Source: Saccharococcus thermophilus
GTDB lineage: Bacteria > Bacillota > Bacilli > Bacillales > Anoxybacillaceae
DNA: 64,000 nt
Reading direction: 5' to 3'
NCBI RefSeq assembly: GCF_011761475.1
Contig: NZ_JAASRS010000001.1
Coordinates: 930,001-994,000, forward strand
Below are positions 35,427 to 45,010 of the stretch, one piece after another; position 1 is the stretch's first letter, and the number at the start of each line of letters is the position of its first letter. The notes beneath the pieces are model-generated. The model was not told the DNA's origin. It made no database searches and worked only from the letters and a program-made list of their open reading frames with translations. The translations under genes were made by a program, and so were the position numbers.

Positions 35427-36824
35427 TTAGTCTTTCGCCAGCGGTGATGCTTGTTGGTTATAGCCGCTTTGTAAGCGTTTTTTGGCAAATGCGAAATAAG
35501 AAATAATCACTACGGCAGTGATTAAGAGTGTCAATAGCAATTGGGAAACCATGGATTTGATAAATAACATGGAGATAAGGATTACTAATAAAACCAAGAT
35601 AGTCAAATAGGTTAGATACGGGAATAACCACATTTTTATCTTTAATGCTTCAGGATTGTTTTGTTCAAGTTTTTTCCGCATACGTAATTGTGAAACCGCA
35701 ATAACTAAATATACAAGCAGGGCAATAGCTCCCGAGGAGTTAACGAGAAATAAAAACACTTTATCTGGGGAAACGTAATTCATGATCACTGCTATGTACC
35801 CAAAGAATGTGCTAGCAATAACAGCTTGAGCGGGTACACCGTTTTTGTTTAGCTTGAGGAATCGTCTTGGAGCTTCTCCTTTTTCCGCTAAGGAATAAAG
35901 CATTCTTGAAGTGGTATATAGCCCTGAATTTAGGCAAGATAAAACGGCTGTTAATACAATAAAATTCATGATTTGTGCGGCGGCTGGGATGCCAACGTGC
36001 TCTAACACCGCAACAAAGGGGCTTTCTAAAACGCTTGCGGAGTTCCAAGGCAACAAAGTGACTACTACAGCGATCGAGCCAATATAAAAAACTAGGATTC
36101 TCCACAGGACAGACTTAATCGCTCTAGATACTGCTTTCTGCGGTTCAGCGGATTCTCCCGCGGCAATCGTAACGATTTCTGTTCCTACAAATGAAAAAAT
36201 AACAACGACAATTCCTAAAAGGATGGAACTGATGCCATGAGGCATAAATCCGCCATTTCCGACTAGATTTTTCAACCCCATTGGGCTGCTGCCAGGATAG
36301 AGGCCGAATATGAAAGCAACTCCGATGATTAAAAACAAAACAATGCTCATGACCTTGATGAAAGAAAACCAGTACTCAAATTCTCCATATGACTTTACTG
36401 ACCAAATATTTGTGAGCGTTAGTAATATGGTGAGAATTAAGCTTAATAGCCATATAGGAATATCCTTAAACCAATATTGAATAATAGAAGCGCCTGCGTT
36501 TGCTTCAATGGCGATCACTATTACCCAGAAAAACCAATAAAGCCATCCGATGGTAAATCCAGCCCAAGGCCCAATAGCTTCGTGTGCATACGCGGAAAAG
36601 GAGCCGCTCGTTGGATGAGCCGCAGCCATTTCCCCTAACATCCTCATTACAAGAATGACTAAACAGCCGGCTAATGCGTAGGAAACAATCGCTCCAGGAC
36701 CTGTAGAATGGATGACGGCTCCGCTTCCCACAAAAAGACCTGCACCGATGACCCCGGCTATTGCGATCATTGTCATGTGACGTTCCTTTAATCCCTTTTG
36801 CAGACCTGTGTCCTGTTTTGCCAA
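35427..36824 (-). CDS. APC-family amino-acid permease (GabP-like)
   Basis: A 465-residue permease with about twelve membrane segments. The N-terminal HMTMIAIAGVIGAGLFVGSG and GEMAAAHPTSGSFSAYA motifs are typical of amino acid/GABA permeases of the GabP group. The start is TTG at 36824 behind AAGGAGGGG. It is divergent from the PucR gene and next to the dehydrogenase-aminotransferase pair, so it probably imports their substrate (beta-alanine, GABA or a related omega-amino acid). A cre-like site lies upstream. Confidence 0.88.
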   Translation of the reverse strand: MAKQDTGLQKGLKERHMTMIAIAGVIGAGLFVGSGAVIHSTGPGAIVSYALAGCLVILVMRMLGEMAAAHPTSGSFSAYAHEAIGPWAGFTIGWLYWFFWVIVIAIEANAGASIIQYWFKDIPIWLLSLILTILLTLTNIWSVKSYGEFEYWFSFIKVMSIVLFLIIGVAFIFGLYPGSSPMGLKNLVGNGGFMPHGISSILLGIVVVIFSFVGTEIVTIAAGESAEPQKAVSRAIKSVLWRILVFYIGSIAVVVTLLPWNSASVLESPFVAVLEHVGIPAAAQIMNFIVLTAVLSCLNSGLYTTSRMLYSLAEKGEAPRRFLKLNKNGVPAQAVIASTFFGYIAVIMNYVSPDKVFLFLVNSSGAIALLVYLVIAVSQLRMRKKLEQNNPEALKIKMWLFPYLTYLTILVLLVILISMLFIKSMVSQLLLTLLITAVVIISYFAFAKKRLQSGYNQQASPLAKD

Positions 36825-36902
36825 AAAAATCCCCTCCTTGTAAATAGTTTGTTACAAAATTATCAGAATAATTAGATAAATACTATTATACCTTAGTTTA
36901 TT

Positions 36903-36918
36903 TAGAAAGCGGTTACAT
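36903..36918 (+). promoter_or_regulatory. Probable cre (CcpA) site before the permease
   Basis: TAGAAAGCGGTTACAT differs at one position from WTGNAANCGNWWNCAW. It lies about 80 bases before the permease start, just upstream of a TATAAT on the minus strand (36885-36890), so CcpA binding could block that promoter. Confidence 0.5.
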
Positions 36919-37270
36919 ATCACTACACAAAATGTAAACAAAAATAGGCTATCTATTTGACGATTTGTAAAATACTAAATGATATTGGTTTGAGGATGTT
37001 AGAAAAATGAGGATATGCAAGTTAAATAACAAGTAGTAAATCATGGGCTTGGAAAAATTTCTCCAAGCCTATTTTTGATGTGAATGGTTAGTTCGTTCAT
37101 TGTGAATATCTTGCGATTTAGTGTGTGTTTTACCGTTTTTCACCTTATACGTTAACCTGTTCATGATGAACAACTCGTTTATTCGTTATAAGAAGGAAAA
37201 AACAAGAATATATTGAATATTATCATTATATTTAAATTTTCTGTTGCACAAAGGAGTGATAAAAGAGTGT
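36919..37270. promoter_or_regulatory. Control region of the PucR gene
   Basis: The region contains a hairpin GGCTTGG-AAAAATTTCT-CCAAGCC at 37046-37069 followed by ATTTTTG. It also has the palindrome GTTCATGATGAAC at 37159-37171 and a related half, GTTCATTGTGAA, near 37095. Two similar dyads ahead of a PucR-type gene are plausible binding sites for that regulator. No gene is seen. Confidence 0.45.
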
Positions 37271-38881
37271 ATGAAAACTCCTAAATTAACGGTTTCCGAT
37301 ATCTTGAAAAGGAAGCATTTTGAACATATCCAAATTGTAGCTGGGCATCAAGGTTTGAATCGCACGGTAAAATGGGTGCATGTTATGGAAGTGACAAAAA
37401 TTAATAAGCTATTGAGGGGAAAAGAACTGATCTTATCCACTGGAGTAGGATGGAGAGAAAATAAATCATTGTTTATATCTTTTGTGCAACAGCTAATTGA
37501 ATGTGATGCATCCGGATTATGCATTGAAATGGGAACTTATGCTTCTTCCATTCCACAAGAGATTATTGATTTAGCCAACGAACACCGTTTTCCCATCATT
37601 CTCTTTCTTAAAGAAGTCCCATTCGTCGAAATCACCCAGGATATTCACACCTATTTAATTAACCAGCATTATCAAATCATCTCCAACCTAGAGTCCTATT
37701 CACAAGAATTGAACAAGAAATTGTTATCGATTGATCATTATGATGAGATTTTAAAATTTCTACATCATTATTTAGGTCATCAAGTCATTTTTAAGATAAA
37801 TGGGAAAGAGGTAGAGTTAGTACCGAAATATGTGAAACAATCTAAAGAAGAACAGCAATTGTTTGATTCTGTGCTTCATTCACAGCAAAAGACAGCCACT
37901 CAATCCATCCGAATCTTTGGTAATGAGTATGCGGAATTATCCATTGTTTCCATCGATAAAGAAATTAGTGAATTTGACCTTCTCATTTTAGATCGAACGG
38001 CTACTGCTCTTGCCCAGCATTTATTGCGGGATTTATATGTGGAGGAAAAAAAGCGGGCGCAAGAAAATGAATGGTTAAAGAGTTGGTTAGAAGGAGAGCA
38101 TTCGAGTGAAGCTATTTTTGACTATTTAACAGACCATGAAACAGAATTAAAACCAAAAGGTGGATTTGTAAGTATTTGTAGATTCAAATCATCCAAACAG
38201 TACTCAAACTTAGACATTACTTATTTCAAATTATTGTTTCGAACTATTTTTGAACAACAGGGATTCTCCACATTTCCTGTTGATTTTCATAATAGTGTTG
38301 TGTTTATTATGGTAAATAAGCGAGACATAAAAACATGGAAAAATCGTATGAAGATGGGAATTAAATATTTGATGGAATCTGATTTTGCGAATAAGAAAAG
38401 AATACCGAACTTCCTTATAGGAGTTGGGAAGTTTGTGGAAAACATCTCTCAGATGGACAAAAGCTATCAAACTGCTTTAGAAACCATTAAAATTCAAAAT
38501 CAACTGGGAGAAAAAGCAAATAGCTATTTTTACGAGGACTTACATATATATCGTATTATTTCGCTTATTCATAAATATAGCGACTTGTATGAGGTGGTAA
38601 TGGAATATTTGGAACCTGTTATTCAATATGACAAAAAGTATAATGGAAAGTTGATGGAAACATTAAAGGTGTATTTGGCGTGCAACGGCTCGAAAAAAGA
38701 AACGGCCAAAAGATTGTTTGTGGTTAGACAAACACTTTATCATCGCATCCAAAAACTAGAAAAATTATTGGGCGACGATTTTATGAATCCGGAAAAACGG
38801 TTAGCTATTGAATTTATGATCAAAGCATACGAGTATTTAATGTCAAATGACGAGTCCCAATATGTACAAAATCATAAGTAA
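37271..38881 (+). CDS. PucR-family transcription regulator
   Basis: A 536-residue regulator. The N-terminal PucR domain includes LSTGVGWRENKSLFISFVQQL and CIEMGTYASSIPQEIIDLA; the middle is a GGDEF-like CdaR region; the C-terminus has the PucR-type helix-turn-helix (GSKKETAKRLFVVRQTLYHRIQKLEKLLG). The ATG at 37271 (MKTPKLTV) is preferred over an upstream ATG at 37244. The gene stands before mmsA and the aminotransferase and divergent from the permease, so it very likely controls these by sensing the substrate or an intermediate. Confidence 0.88.
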   Translation: MKTPKLTVSDILKRKHFEHIQIVAGHQGLNRTVKWVHVMEVTKINKLLRGKELILSTGVGWRENKSLFISFVQQLIECDASGLCIEMGTYASSIPQEIIDLANEHRFPIILFLKEVPFVEITQDIHTYLINQHYQIISNLESYSQELNKKLLSIDHYDEILKFLHHYLGHQVIFKINGKEVELVPKYVKQSKEEQQLFDSVLHSQQKTATQSIRIFGNEYAELSIVSIDKEISEFDLLILDRTATALAQHLLRDLYVEEKKRAQENEWLKSWLEGEHSSEAIFDYLTDHETELKPKGGFVSICRFKSSKQYSNLDITYFKLLFRTIFEQQGFSTFPVDFHNSVVFIMVNKRDIKTWKNRMKMGIKYLMESDFANKKRIPNFLIGVGKFVENISQMDKSYQTALETIKIQNQLGEKANSYFYEDLHIYRIISLIHKYSDLYEVVMEYLEPVIQYDKKYNGKLMETLKVYLACNGSKKETAKRLFVVRQTLYHRIQKLEKLLGDDFMNPEKRLAIEFMIKAYEYLMSNDESQYVQNHK

Positions 38882-38917
38882 AACTCTTCTACAAAAGTAG
38901 AGGAGTTTTATTTTTTA
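38881..38917 (+). terminator. Terminator of the PucR gene
   Basis: AAACTCTTCTAC pairs with GTAGAGGAGTTT, with an AAAA loop and a T run. Confidence 0.85.
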
Positions 38918-39080
38918 TGTATATAACATGGTTATCGTTTGGCAAAGACACTTGGTCATATTGTGGAATAAACATATTTAAAATTTTTACGTTTTGTCTA
39001 ATGAAGGATATTGGAAATTAAGAGATAATTTTGTTAAAGTTAAATAATTTAAAATAGTCAAATATAGAAAGGAGGTTTTT

Positions 39081-40550
39081 ATGATGGCTGTGACAAAGAA
39101 GGAAACAACTATTTTGAAAAACTTTATTAATGGACAATGGATAGAATCGAGCGGGACAGAGACGTTGGAAGTGCCAAATCCGGCGACAGGGGAAGTGCTG
39201 GCGCGGGTTCCGATTTCGACGAAGGAAGATGTAGACAGAGCTGTCCAAGCGGCCAAAAAAGCATTTGAAACATGGAAAAATACACCGGTTCCTAAGCGGG
39301 CGCGGATTATGTTTACATTTCATTATTTATTGAACGAGCATCGCGAAGAATTAGCAAAGCTTGTCGTTCAAGAGAACGGAAAAGCCTATAAAGAAGCGTA
39401 TGGTGAGATTCAAAGGGGAATTGAGTGCGTGGAATTTGCTGCGGGTGCTCCAACATTAATGATGGGGGAGTCACTATCGGGAATTGCCGAAGGTATTGAT
39501 TCGGAAATGTTCCGTTATCCTTTAGGAGTAGTCGCAGGAATTACGCCATTTAATTTTCCGATGATGGTGCCTCTCTGGATGTTTCCGTTGGCGATTGCTT
39601 GCGGGAATACGTTTGTATTAAAGCCATCTGAAAGAACACCAATTTTAGCCAATAAACTAGCGGAGTTGTTTACAAAAGCTGGGGCACCAGAAGGAGTGCT
39701 CAATATCGTTCATGGAGCGCATGATGTCGTTAATGCCCTCATCGATCACGAGGATATTAAAGCCATTTCTTTTGTTGGTTCTCAACCTGTCGCTAAGTAT
39801 GTATATGAACGTGCAGCGGCACAAGGCAAACGTGTACAAGCGCTTTCCGGGGCGAAAAACCATCATATCGTTATGCCTGATGCTGATATAGAGACAGCGG
39901 TGCAGCACGTGATTAGTTCCGCTTTTGGAAGTGCGGGGCAGCGTTGCATGGCTTGCAGCGCGGTGGTTATTGTCGGCGACAATGAGAAGTTTGTAAAACT
40001 ATTAAAGCAAAAGGCAGATGAGCTTGTTATTGGAAATGGCATGGATCCGGAAGTACTGTTAACCCCAGTTATTCGCCAGTCCCATCGTGAAAAAGTATTA
40101 GGCTACATTCAAAAAGGGATTGAAGAAGGGGCAACGCTCCTTCGGGATGGCCGCAAAGAAATGGATGAAATGCCAGAAGGGAACTTCCTTGGTCCAACGA
40201 TTTTTGATCACGTCACCCCGGATATGACGATTGCAAAAGAAGAAATCTTTGCTCCTGTTCTTAGCTTGCTGCGTGCCAAAGACTTGGACGAAGCGCTTGA
40301 ATACATTCGTAAATCTCGATACGGAAATGGTGCGACCATTTATACGAAAGATGCGAAAGCTGTACGCAAATTCCGTGAAGAAGCGGATGCGGGAATGTTA
40401 GGAATCAATGTAGGTGTACCGGCAACGATGGCGTTCTTCCCGTTCTCCGGCTGGAAAGATTCGTTTTATGGCGATCTCCATGTAAATGGAAAAGATGGAG
40501 TAAACTTCTATACACGCAAAAAAATGATTACTTCTCGATTCGATTTTTAG
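39081..40550 (+). CDS. mmsA: Methylmalonate/malonate-semialdehyde dehydrogenase (acylating)
   Basis: A 489-residue aldehyde dehydrogenase of the MmsA/IolA branch. [19 protein letters not shown] and the active-site Cys in [15 protein letters not shown] are diagnostic of the CoA-dependent semialdehyde dehydrogenases; [19 protein letters not shown] near the end is also typical. It converts methylmalonate or malonate semialdehyde plus CoA and NAD to propionyl- or acetyl-CoA with loss of CO2. Tandem ATGs at 39081/39084 follow GGAGG. The aminotransferase beside it would supply malonate semialdehyde from beta-alanine. Confidence 0.92.
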   Translation: MMAVTKKETTILKNFINGQWIESSGTETLEVPNPATGEVLARVPISTKEDVDRAVQAAKKAFETWKNTPVPKRARIMFTFHYLLNEHREELAKLVVQENGKAYKEAYGEIQRGIECVEFAAGAPTLMMGESLSGIAEGIDSEMFRYPLGVVAGITPFNFPMMVPLWMFPLAIACGNTFVLKPSERTPILANKLAELFTKAGAPEGVLNIVHGAHDVVNALIDHEDIKAISFVGSQPVAKYVYERAAAQGKRVQALSGAKNHHIVMPDADIETAVQHVISSAFGSAGQRCMACSAVVIVGDNEKFVKLLKQKADELVIGNGMDPEVLLTPVIRQSHREKVLGYIQKGIEEGATLLRDGRKEMDEMPEGNFLGPTIFDHVTPDMTIAKEEIFAPVLSLLRAKDLDEALEYIRKSRYGNGATIYTKDAKAVRKFREEADAGMLGINVGVPATMAFFPFSGWKDSFYGDLHVNGKDGVNFYTRKKMITSRFDF

Positions 40551-40686
40551 CTCGATCTTGAAAGAAATTTTCGGCTTATAAATTTTATGAAGCTGAGCGA
40601 AATAATGACAAGAATCCCTCCGCTTTTGAAACGAAGCTCAGATGGAAGGAGTTCACTTTATATACAATAGAAAGAAGGGAAGAGAA

Positions 40687-42039
40687 ATGGTTCAGGTTCA
40701 TCAAAACCAGCAATGGCTTGCGAAAGATAGTCAATATATATGGCATTCGATGAAGCCGTATAATCCTGATGCGACGATAGTGGTGACAGAAGCGAAAGGT
40801 TGTTGGGTTACCGACCATACAGGAAAAAAATATTTGGATGCGATGGCGGGATTATGGTGCGTGAATGTAGGATATGGGCGTGAGGAATTAGCGGAAGCAG
40901 CTTACGAACAGCTAAAAAAGCTTGCGTATTTTCCGCTTACTCAAAGCCATGTACCGGCTATTCAGCTTGGGGAGAAATTAAATGAGCTGTTAGGGGACGA
41001 ATATGTCATTTTCTTTTCCAACAGCGGCTCCGAAGCCAATGAAACTGCATTTAAAATCGCGAGGCAATATCATCAGCAAAGAGGAGAGTATAACCGGTAT
41101 AAAATTATTTCCCGGTATCGGGCGTACCATGGAAATTCGATGGGAGCTCTTGCCGCAACGGGACAGGCACAACGGAAATATAAATATGAACCGCTTGCGC
41201 CTGGGTTTATTCATGTTCCGCCTCCAGACAGCTATCGTGACAATGATCAAGCGGAAAATCCGCGAGATTTACGGTCCGTCAAAGTAATTGACGATGTGAT
41301 GACATGGGAGTTGAGCGAAACGATTGCGGCGGTAATCATGGAACCGATTATCACTGGAGGAGGAGTGCTAATACCGCCGGAAGGATATATGAAAGCCGTA
41401 AAAGAAGTGTGCGAAAAACACGGCGCCTTGTTGATTGTAGATGAAGTGATTTGTGGATTTGGACGGACAGGCAAACCGTTTGGATTCATGAACTATGGGG
41501 TAAAGCCGGATATTATTACGATGGCAAAAGGAATTACAAGCGCGTACTTGCCATTATCGGCGACCGCTGTGAGAAAAGAGATTTATGAGGCGTTTAAAGG
41601 AACAGAAGAATATGACTATTTCCGTCATGTCAACACGTTTGGCGGCCATCCTGCCGCATGCGCTTTAGCATTGAAAAATATTGAAATTATGGAAAGAGAA
41701 AATTTATTTGAGCGTTCGAAGGAAGTAGGCGAACGGCTGCTAAATGAATTAAAAAATAAACTGCAAGACCACCCTTACGTTGGCGATGTGCGCGGAAAAG
41801 GCTTGTTGATTGGAATTGAACTAGTAGCCGACAAAAACACGAAAGAGCCTCTTGATGTTTCGCTTGTTAATAAAGTGGTTGGCATTTGTAAAGAAAACGG
41901 TCTGATTATTGGGAAAAACGGTGCGACAGTGGCAGGATACAACAACGTGCTAACATTATCTCCACCGCTGAATATTGAGGACAAAGATCTCTCATTCTTA
42001 ATAAATACGTTAACAGATGCATTATGGGAAATTAAATAA
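40687..42039 (+). CDS. Class III aminotransferase (beta-alanine/omega-amino acid-pyruvate type)
   Basis: A 450-residue PLP enzyme of fold type I, class III. NSGSEANETAFKIARQYH binds the cofactor phosphate, VDEVICGFGRTGK holds the conserved Asp, and MAKGITSAYLPLSA carries the Schiff-base Lys. It resembles omega-amino acid-pyruvate aminotransferases. The ATG at 40687 (MVQVHQN) follows GAAGGGAAGAG; a frame from 40642 is longer but poorly supported. It lies 136 bases after mmsA, which fits beta-alanine to malonate semialdehyde to acetyl-CoA. Exact substrate unproven. Confidence 0.9.
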   Translation: MVQVHQNQQWLAKDSQYIWHSMKPYNPDATIVVTEAKGCWVTDHTGKKYLDAMAGLWCVNVGYGREELAEAAYEQLKKLAYFPLTQSHVPAIQLGEKLNELLGDEYVIFFSNSGSEANETAFKIARQYHQQRGEYNRYKIISRYRAYHGNSMGALAATGQAQRKYKYEPLAPGFIHVPPPDSYRDNDQAENPRDLRSVKVIDDVMTWELSETIAAVIMEPIITGGGVLIPPEGYMKAVKEVCEKHGALLIVDEVICGFGRTGKPFGFMNYGVKPDIITMAKGITSAYLPLSATAVRKEIYEAFKGTEEYDYFRHVNTFGGHPAACALALKNIEIMERENLFERSKEVGERLLNELKNKLQDHPYVGDVRGKGLLIGIELVADKNTKEPLDVSLVNKVVGICKENGLIIGKNGATVAGYNNVLTLSPPLNIEDKDLSFLINTLTDALWEIK

Positions 42040-42069
42040 GGGGTCTTTATCATTTTCTGTGATTTCTAC
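42040..42069 (+). repeat. Orphan ISL3 end abutting the aminotransferase stop
   Basis: GGGGTCTTTATCATTTTCTG and the following bases to 42069 match the left end of the ISL3 element at 43520 with a few changes. The copy begins on the base after the stop codon at 42037-42039. No transposase follows. A terminator, GCCCCCATC-TGTCG-GTGATGGGGGC, lies at 42224-42256; the rest of the gap up to 42290 shows no gene. Confidence 0.7.
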
Positions 42070-42223
42070 ATGTACTTGGCATATTATTCACCAATAAACT
42101 TGTCTGTAGCGGTTAAGACGTCGGCAGTGATGTGAAGTTGTTTCTGTTTCAGTTTTTTCAATTATCGTATGCTATAACGTATGATGATGCGCACATGTTT
42201 AGACCGATTGTGGAATAACGAAC

Positions 42224-42256
42224 GCCCCCATCTGTCGGTGATGGGGGCAATTTTAT
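42224..42256. terminator. Terminator between aminotransferase and coiled-coil gene
   Basis: The stem GCCCCCATC / GATGGGGGC is followed by AATTTTATT and lies between convergent genes. Confidence 0.75.
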
Positions 42257-42290
42257 TGTGGAGAGAACAAGGAAGCTGTGTTAGGAGAGG

Positions 42291-42698
42291 TTATTGTTGC
42301 TGGGAGAGCTTGCGGATTTTTCGGTCGTGTTGAGCGATCTTGGCTGAATGGAAATCGACGGTTTCTTGTGTTTCGATAAGTTCAATGCGCAAGTTGTCGA
42401 TTTTTGTTTCCAAACGGTTAAATCGTTCGTTCATTCCATTTTCCAGCCGATCGATTCTGCTTTCCAACCGGTCTTCCATCTCTTGTATCCGCTCGTCCAT
42501 TTCCGCAAACTTTCTTTTAAATTCTCCATTCATCGTTTCGACTTTTTTATCTATTGCTTCAACTTTTTTGTCTAATGCTTCGACTTTTTTGTCCATTGTT
42601 TCGATTTTTTCGTTTAATGCAGCGATTTGTGAGCGAAAGTCAGATGCATACAGATCGAGCGCTTTTAAGATTTCTTTTAACATCGTTTGTTCTTCCAC
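42291..42698 (-). CDS. Coiled-coil protein with 7-residue repeats
   Basis: About 135 residues, almost all heptad coiled coil. The unit DKKVEALDKKVEAIDKKVE repeats every seven residues near 30-55, followed by long amphipathic helices (MEDRLESRIDRLENGMNERF). The preferred GTG at 42698 lies eight bases after AGGAGG; an in-frame GTG at 42707 overlaps that site. No catalytic or membrane segment. It resembles small coiled-coil proteins common in Geobacillus. The function is unknown. Confidence 0.75.
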   Translation of the reverse strand: MEEQTMLKEILKALDLYASDFRSQIAALNEKIETMDKKVEALDKKVEAIDKKVETMNGEFKRKFAEMDERIQEMEDRLESRIDRLENGMNERFNRLETKIDNLRIELIETQETVDFHSAKIAQHDRKIRKLSQQQ

Positions 42699-42814
42699 CT
42701 TATTCACCTCCTTACTAAACAGTATAACCGGATCATATAGACAAGAAAAGACAAACGGAGAGAAAAAGGTGTAAGGCGGGAGCTGTTCGCTATATTCGAT
42801 CCCCGTTGGCTAAG

Positions 42815-42845
42815 GCGGAAGCCATAAAGGCTTCTGCTTTTTTTA
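42815..42845 (+). terminator. Hairpin terminator before the second NERD locus
   Basis: GCGGAAGCC pairs with GGCTTCTGC across ATAAA, followed by a T run. A similar AGAAGC/GCTTCT hairpin is seen at 28579. Confidence 0.75.
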
Positions 42846-42940
42846 TGCACTTGACAATATTCGACACCATGTTTTTACAAAAATTGATAGAATCAGATTA
42901 ACCAAGTCTTTCTATCTATGACAAAGGGAGGGGAAAGCGG

Positions 42941-43519
42941 ATGAACGCGAATCTTTTTTATACGCTGCTTCTTTTATGTTTGCTTGCCTTATTGGCAAGA
43001 TGGATCAAGTCAAAAGAAGCGGAATGGATGGGATCGTATGGAGAATATAAAGTCCGTAAAGCAATCAAAAAGATAGAAGCAACATCATCTGGAAAATACA
43101 AAGCTTTTCATAACCTGTATATTCCTAAACAAGATGTCTCTACTTCACAAATGGATCATATTATCCTTTCCGATCAAGGCCTGTTTGTCATCGAAACGAA
43201 AAATTACAGCGGCTGGATTTTCGGCGATGAAACATCAAAATACTGGACACAAGTAATTTACAAACGAAAAGAAAAATTTCTCAATCCCGTTTTGCAAAAC
43301 AAAGGACATATCAAGGCATTAAGAAACTGGCTCGGGGAGGCGTTCTCGCATATTCCGATTCACTCGATTGTCGTGTTTCTGCCGCGGGCAAAGTTCAAAT
43401 CAGATGTTCATTTCACCCATGCTTACGTGGTTTATCCTAGACAGCTGAAACAAGTGCTCGAGCAGCACCAAACAAAAGTGATCGATAGAGAAACAAAACA
43501 ACTGTTGACTCAAAAATTA
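42941..43519 (+). pseudogene. NERD nuclease, second copy, truncated by ISL3
   Basis: The first 193 codons are almost identical to the NERD gene at 34344, including the membrane segment, SQMDHIIL and VIETKNYSG. At 43520 the frame enters the ISL3 left end and picks up a 16-residue unrelated tail before a stop at 43568-43570. The C-terminal zinc ribbon is lost and is not found beyond the element, so sequence was also deleted. The nuclease core is intact and a truncated protein might still be made from the ATG behind GGGAGGGG. Confidence 0.85.
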
Positions 43520-43599
43520 GGGGTCTTCACCATTTTCTGTGATTTCTACTCAATCCTAGAAACATGTTAGCTGGATGAAATAGGTTCATCAGTCAGGAT

Positions 43600-43703
43600 C
43601 CTTCTTCCGCATACAGACCACGAAGTTGGTAGAATGGAAACAGTCAAGTGCTTTCCTTGACGGGTTCCATTCTACCAACTATCATACCGATAGCGGAAGA
43701 AGG
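43600..43703. repeat. Long nested inverted repeat inside ISL3
   Basis: CCTTCTTCCGC at 43600 pairs with GCGGAAGAAGG at 43693, enclosing GTTGGTAGAATGGA and TCCATTCTACCAAC with a TCAAG...CTTGA core. It lies just after the transposase stop on the minus strand and would form a strong RNA hairpin there. Confidence 0.75.
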
Positions 43704-43709
43704 GAGCGC

Positions 43710-44900
43710 TTAAGCAGCCTGACTACCTGTAGTGTTCCCTGTACACTCCAGAAATACACGCAAACGAAACCGTTCTAGATTTCGATAGCCATATGCCCGG
43801 CGTTTGATGTTTTTGATCTTGTGATTCGTCCCCTCGATCCGGGCATTTGTATATGGGCACAAAAAGTAGGAAAGAATAGGCTCCTTCCACCTTTCAAGCG
43901 TGTTGGCTGCTTCCTGAAAAGAAGCAAAAGGGCTCTGTTTGGCTAACTTAATCCATTCTTCCAAGCGTTCCTTTGCTTCGTTATATCCATCGGTTCGGTA
44001 AAAATCCCGAAACAACTCTTTCAGATAATAAGCAATGGAAAGTGCCGGATACTCCTCCAAGATATCGTCTAATCGAAGCCGTTGGTCCTTACGAAGCTTT
44101 TCACAGCCTTTTAAGAGAAGATATCGAGCCTTTTTCAATGGATAAAATTCCTTTCTTGCTTGATCCAAGGCTTGTGTCACTTTTTGAACCACATGGTACT
44201 TATCGATGACAATCGAAGCAGATGGAAACAGGGCGCGAACCGCCTTATGATAAGGTTCCCACATGTCAAGAATCACCGTTTGGACCATTTCTTTCGACAG
44301 GACATTTTGGCTCAACAAGTTGATGGCGGAGTCACATTGGCGATCGGCATGCATTCCCATGACCGATCCGGCTTTGGCATCCATCAATACGGTTTCATAC
44401 TGATGTCCCTTTTTTACAGCGATTTCATCTAAGCTAAGCACCATCCCTTCCTGAAAAGATGCCCCCTTTGCTGCTTGGCGCTCTTTTGCTTTTTTCGATG
44501 CGATGGAGTAATAGATGCGTTCCAATGTCGTATATGGGATGCGGTGCTTTCGGCTAACCTCTTGAATGGTGGAGCCTTCACAAAGTTCATACAAGTACTC
44601 ACAAAATCGATTGGTGTAGTGTTGATTGGGTGGAATCGATTCCAAAGAGGCGGAAAACACTTGGGAACAATTCCAGCACCGATAGCGCTTTACCTTTACG
44701 AACAAGTACACCGGTTGATGGAAAATCGCCAAATCCCGTACTTTTCTTGTCCGTCTGTCGTGGACAGAGGAAGTGGCAAACCCACAATGAGGGCAACGTT
44801 CCTGTGTCTCTGTTTTCTCTACATGAATCGCATAACCATAGGAAAGAAGTTCTTGTTTAATAACTTTAAATTCTGGCAATCCTAGTGGTATAGAAAGCAC
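43710..44900 (-). CDS. ISL3-family transposase
   Basis: A 396-residue transposase. The N-terminal zinc finger CPHCG...RYRCWNCSQ is followed by a helix-turn-helix and the DDE domain: LSLDEIAVKKGHQYETV, VILDMWEPYHKAV, VIDKYHVVQKVTQALD, and a C-terminal NARIEGTNHKIKNIKRRAYG with the catalytic Glu. All signature motifs of ISL3 are present and the frame is intact, so it is probably active. Confidence 0.93.
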   Translation of the reverse strand: MLSIPLGLPEFKVIKQELLSYGYAIHVEKTETQERCPHCGFATSSVHDRRTRKVRDLAIFHQPVYLFVKVKRYRCWNCSQVFSASLESIPPNQHYTNRFCEYLYELCEGSTIQEVSRKHRIPYTTLERIYYSIASKKAKERQAAKGASFQEGMVLSLDEIAVKKGHQYETVLMDAKAGSVMGMHADRQCDSAINLLSQNVLSKEMVQTVILDMWEPYHKAVRALFPSASIVIDKYHVVQKVTQALDQARKEFYPLKKARYLLLKGCEKLRKDQRLRLDDILEEYPALSIAYYLKELFRDFYRTDGYNEAKERLEEWIKLAKQSPFASFQEAANTLERWKEPILSYFLCPYTNARIEGTNHKIKNIKRRAYGYRNLERFRLRVFLECTGNTTGSQAA

Positions 44901-45010
44901 TTACGAGACCTCCTTAATGTTTATTTCACCGCTAACATTATTGCCAGGATCTCGTCAGTGCTTTCTCTTTTTTGTCACTAAATCACAAAATTTGGTGATG
45001 AACCTATTTA

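Larger units (their letters stand above)
43520..45004 (-). mobile_element. ISL3-family insertion sequence
   Basis: The ends are imperfect inverted repeats: GGGGTCTTCACCATTTTCTG at 43520 and the reverse complement GGTTCATCACCAAATTTTGT reading in from 45004. The leftward transposase lies between. No target duplication is apparent (AAAAATTA left, TATTTAAT right). The flanks come from two different genes, so the element marks a deletion junction. Confidence 0.8.

Noticed and set aside
42340-42774. A 144-codon plus-strand frame opposite the coiled-coil gene
   Set aside because: Its Ser/Phe-rich repeats are the antisense image of the Lys/Glu heptads on the minus strand.
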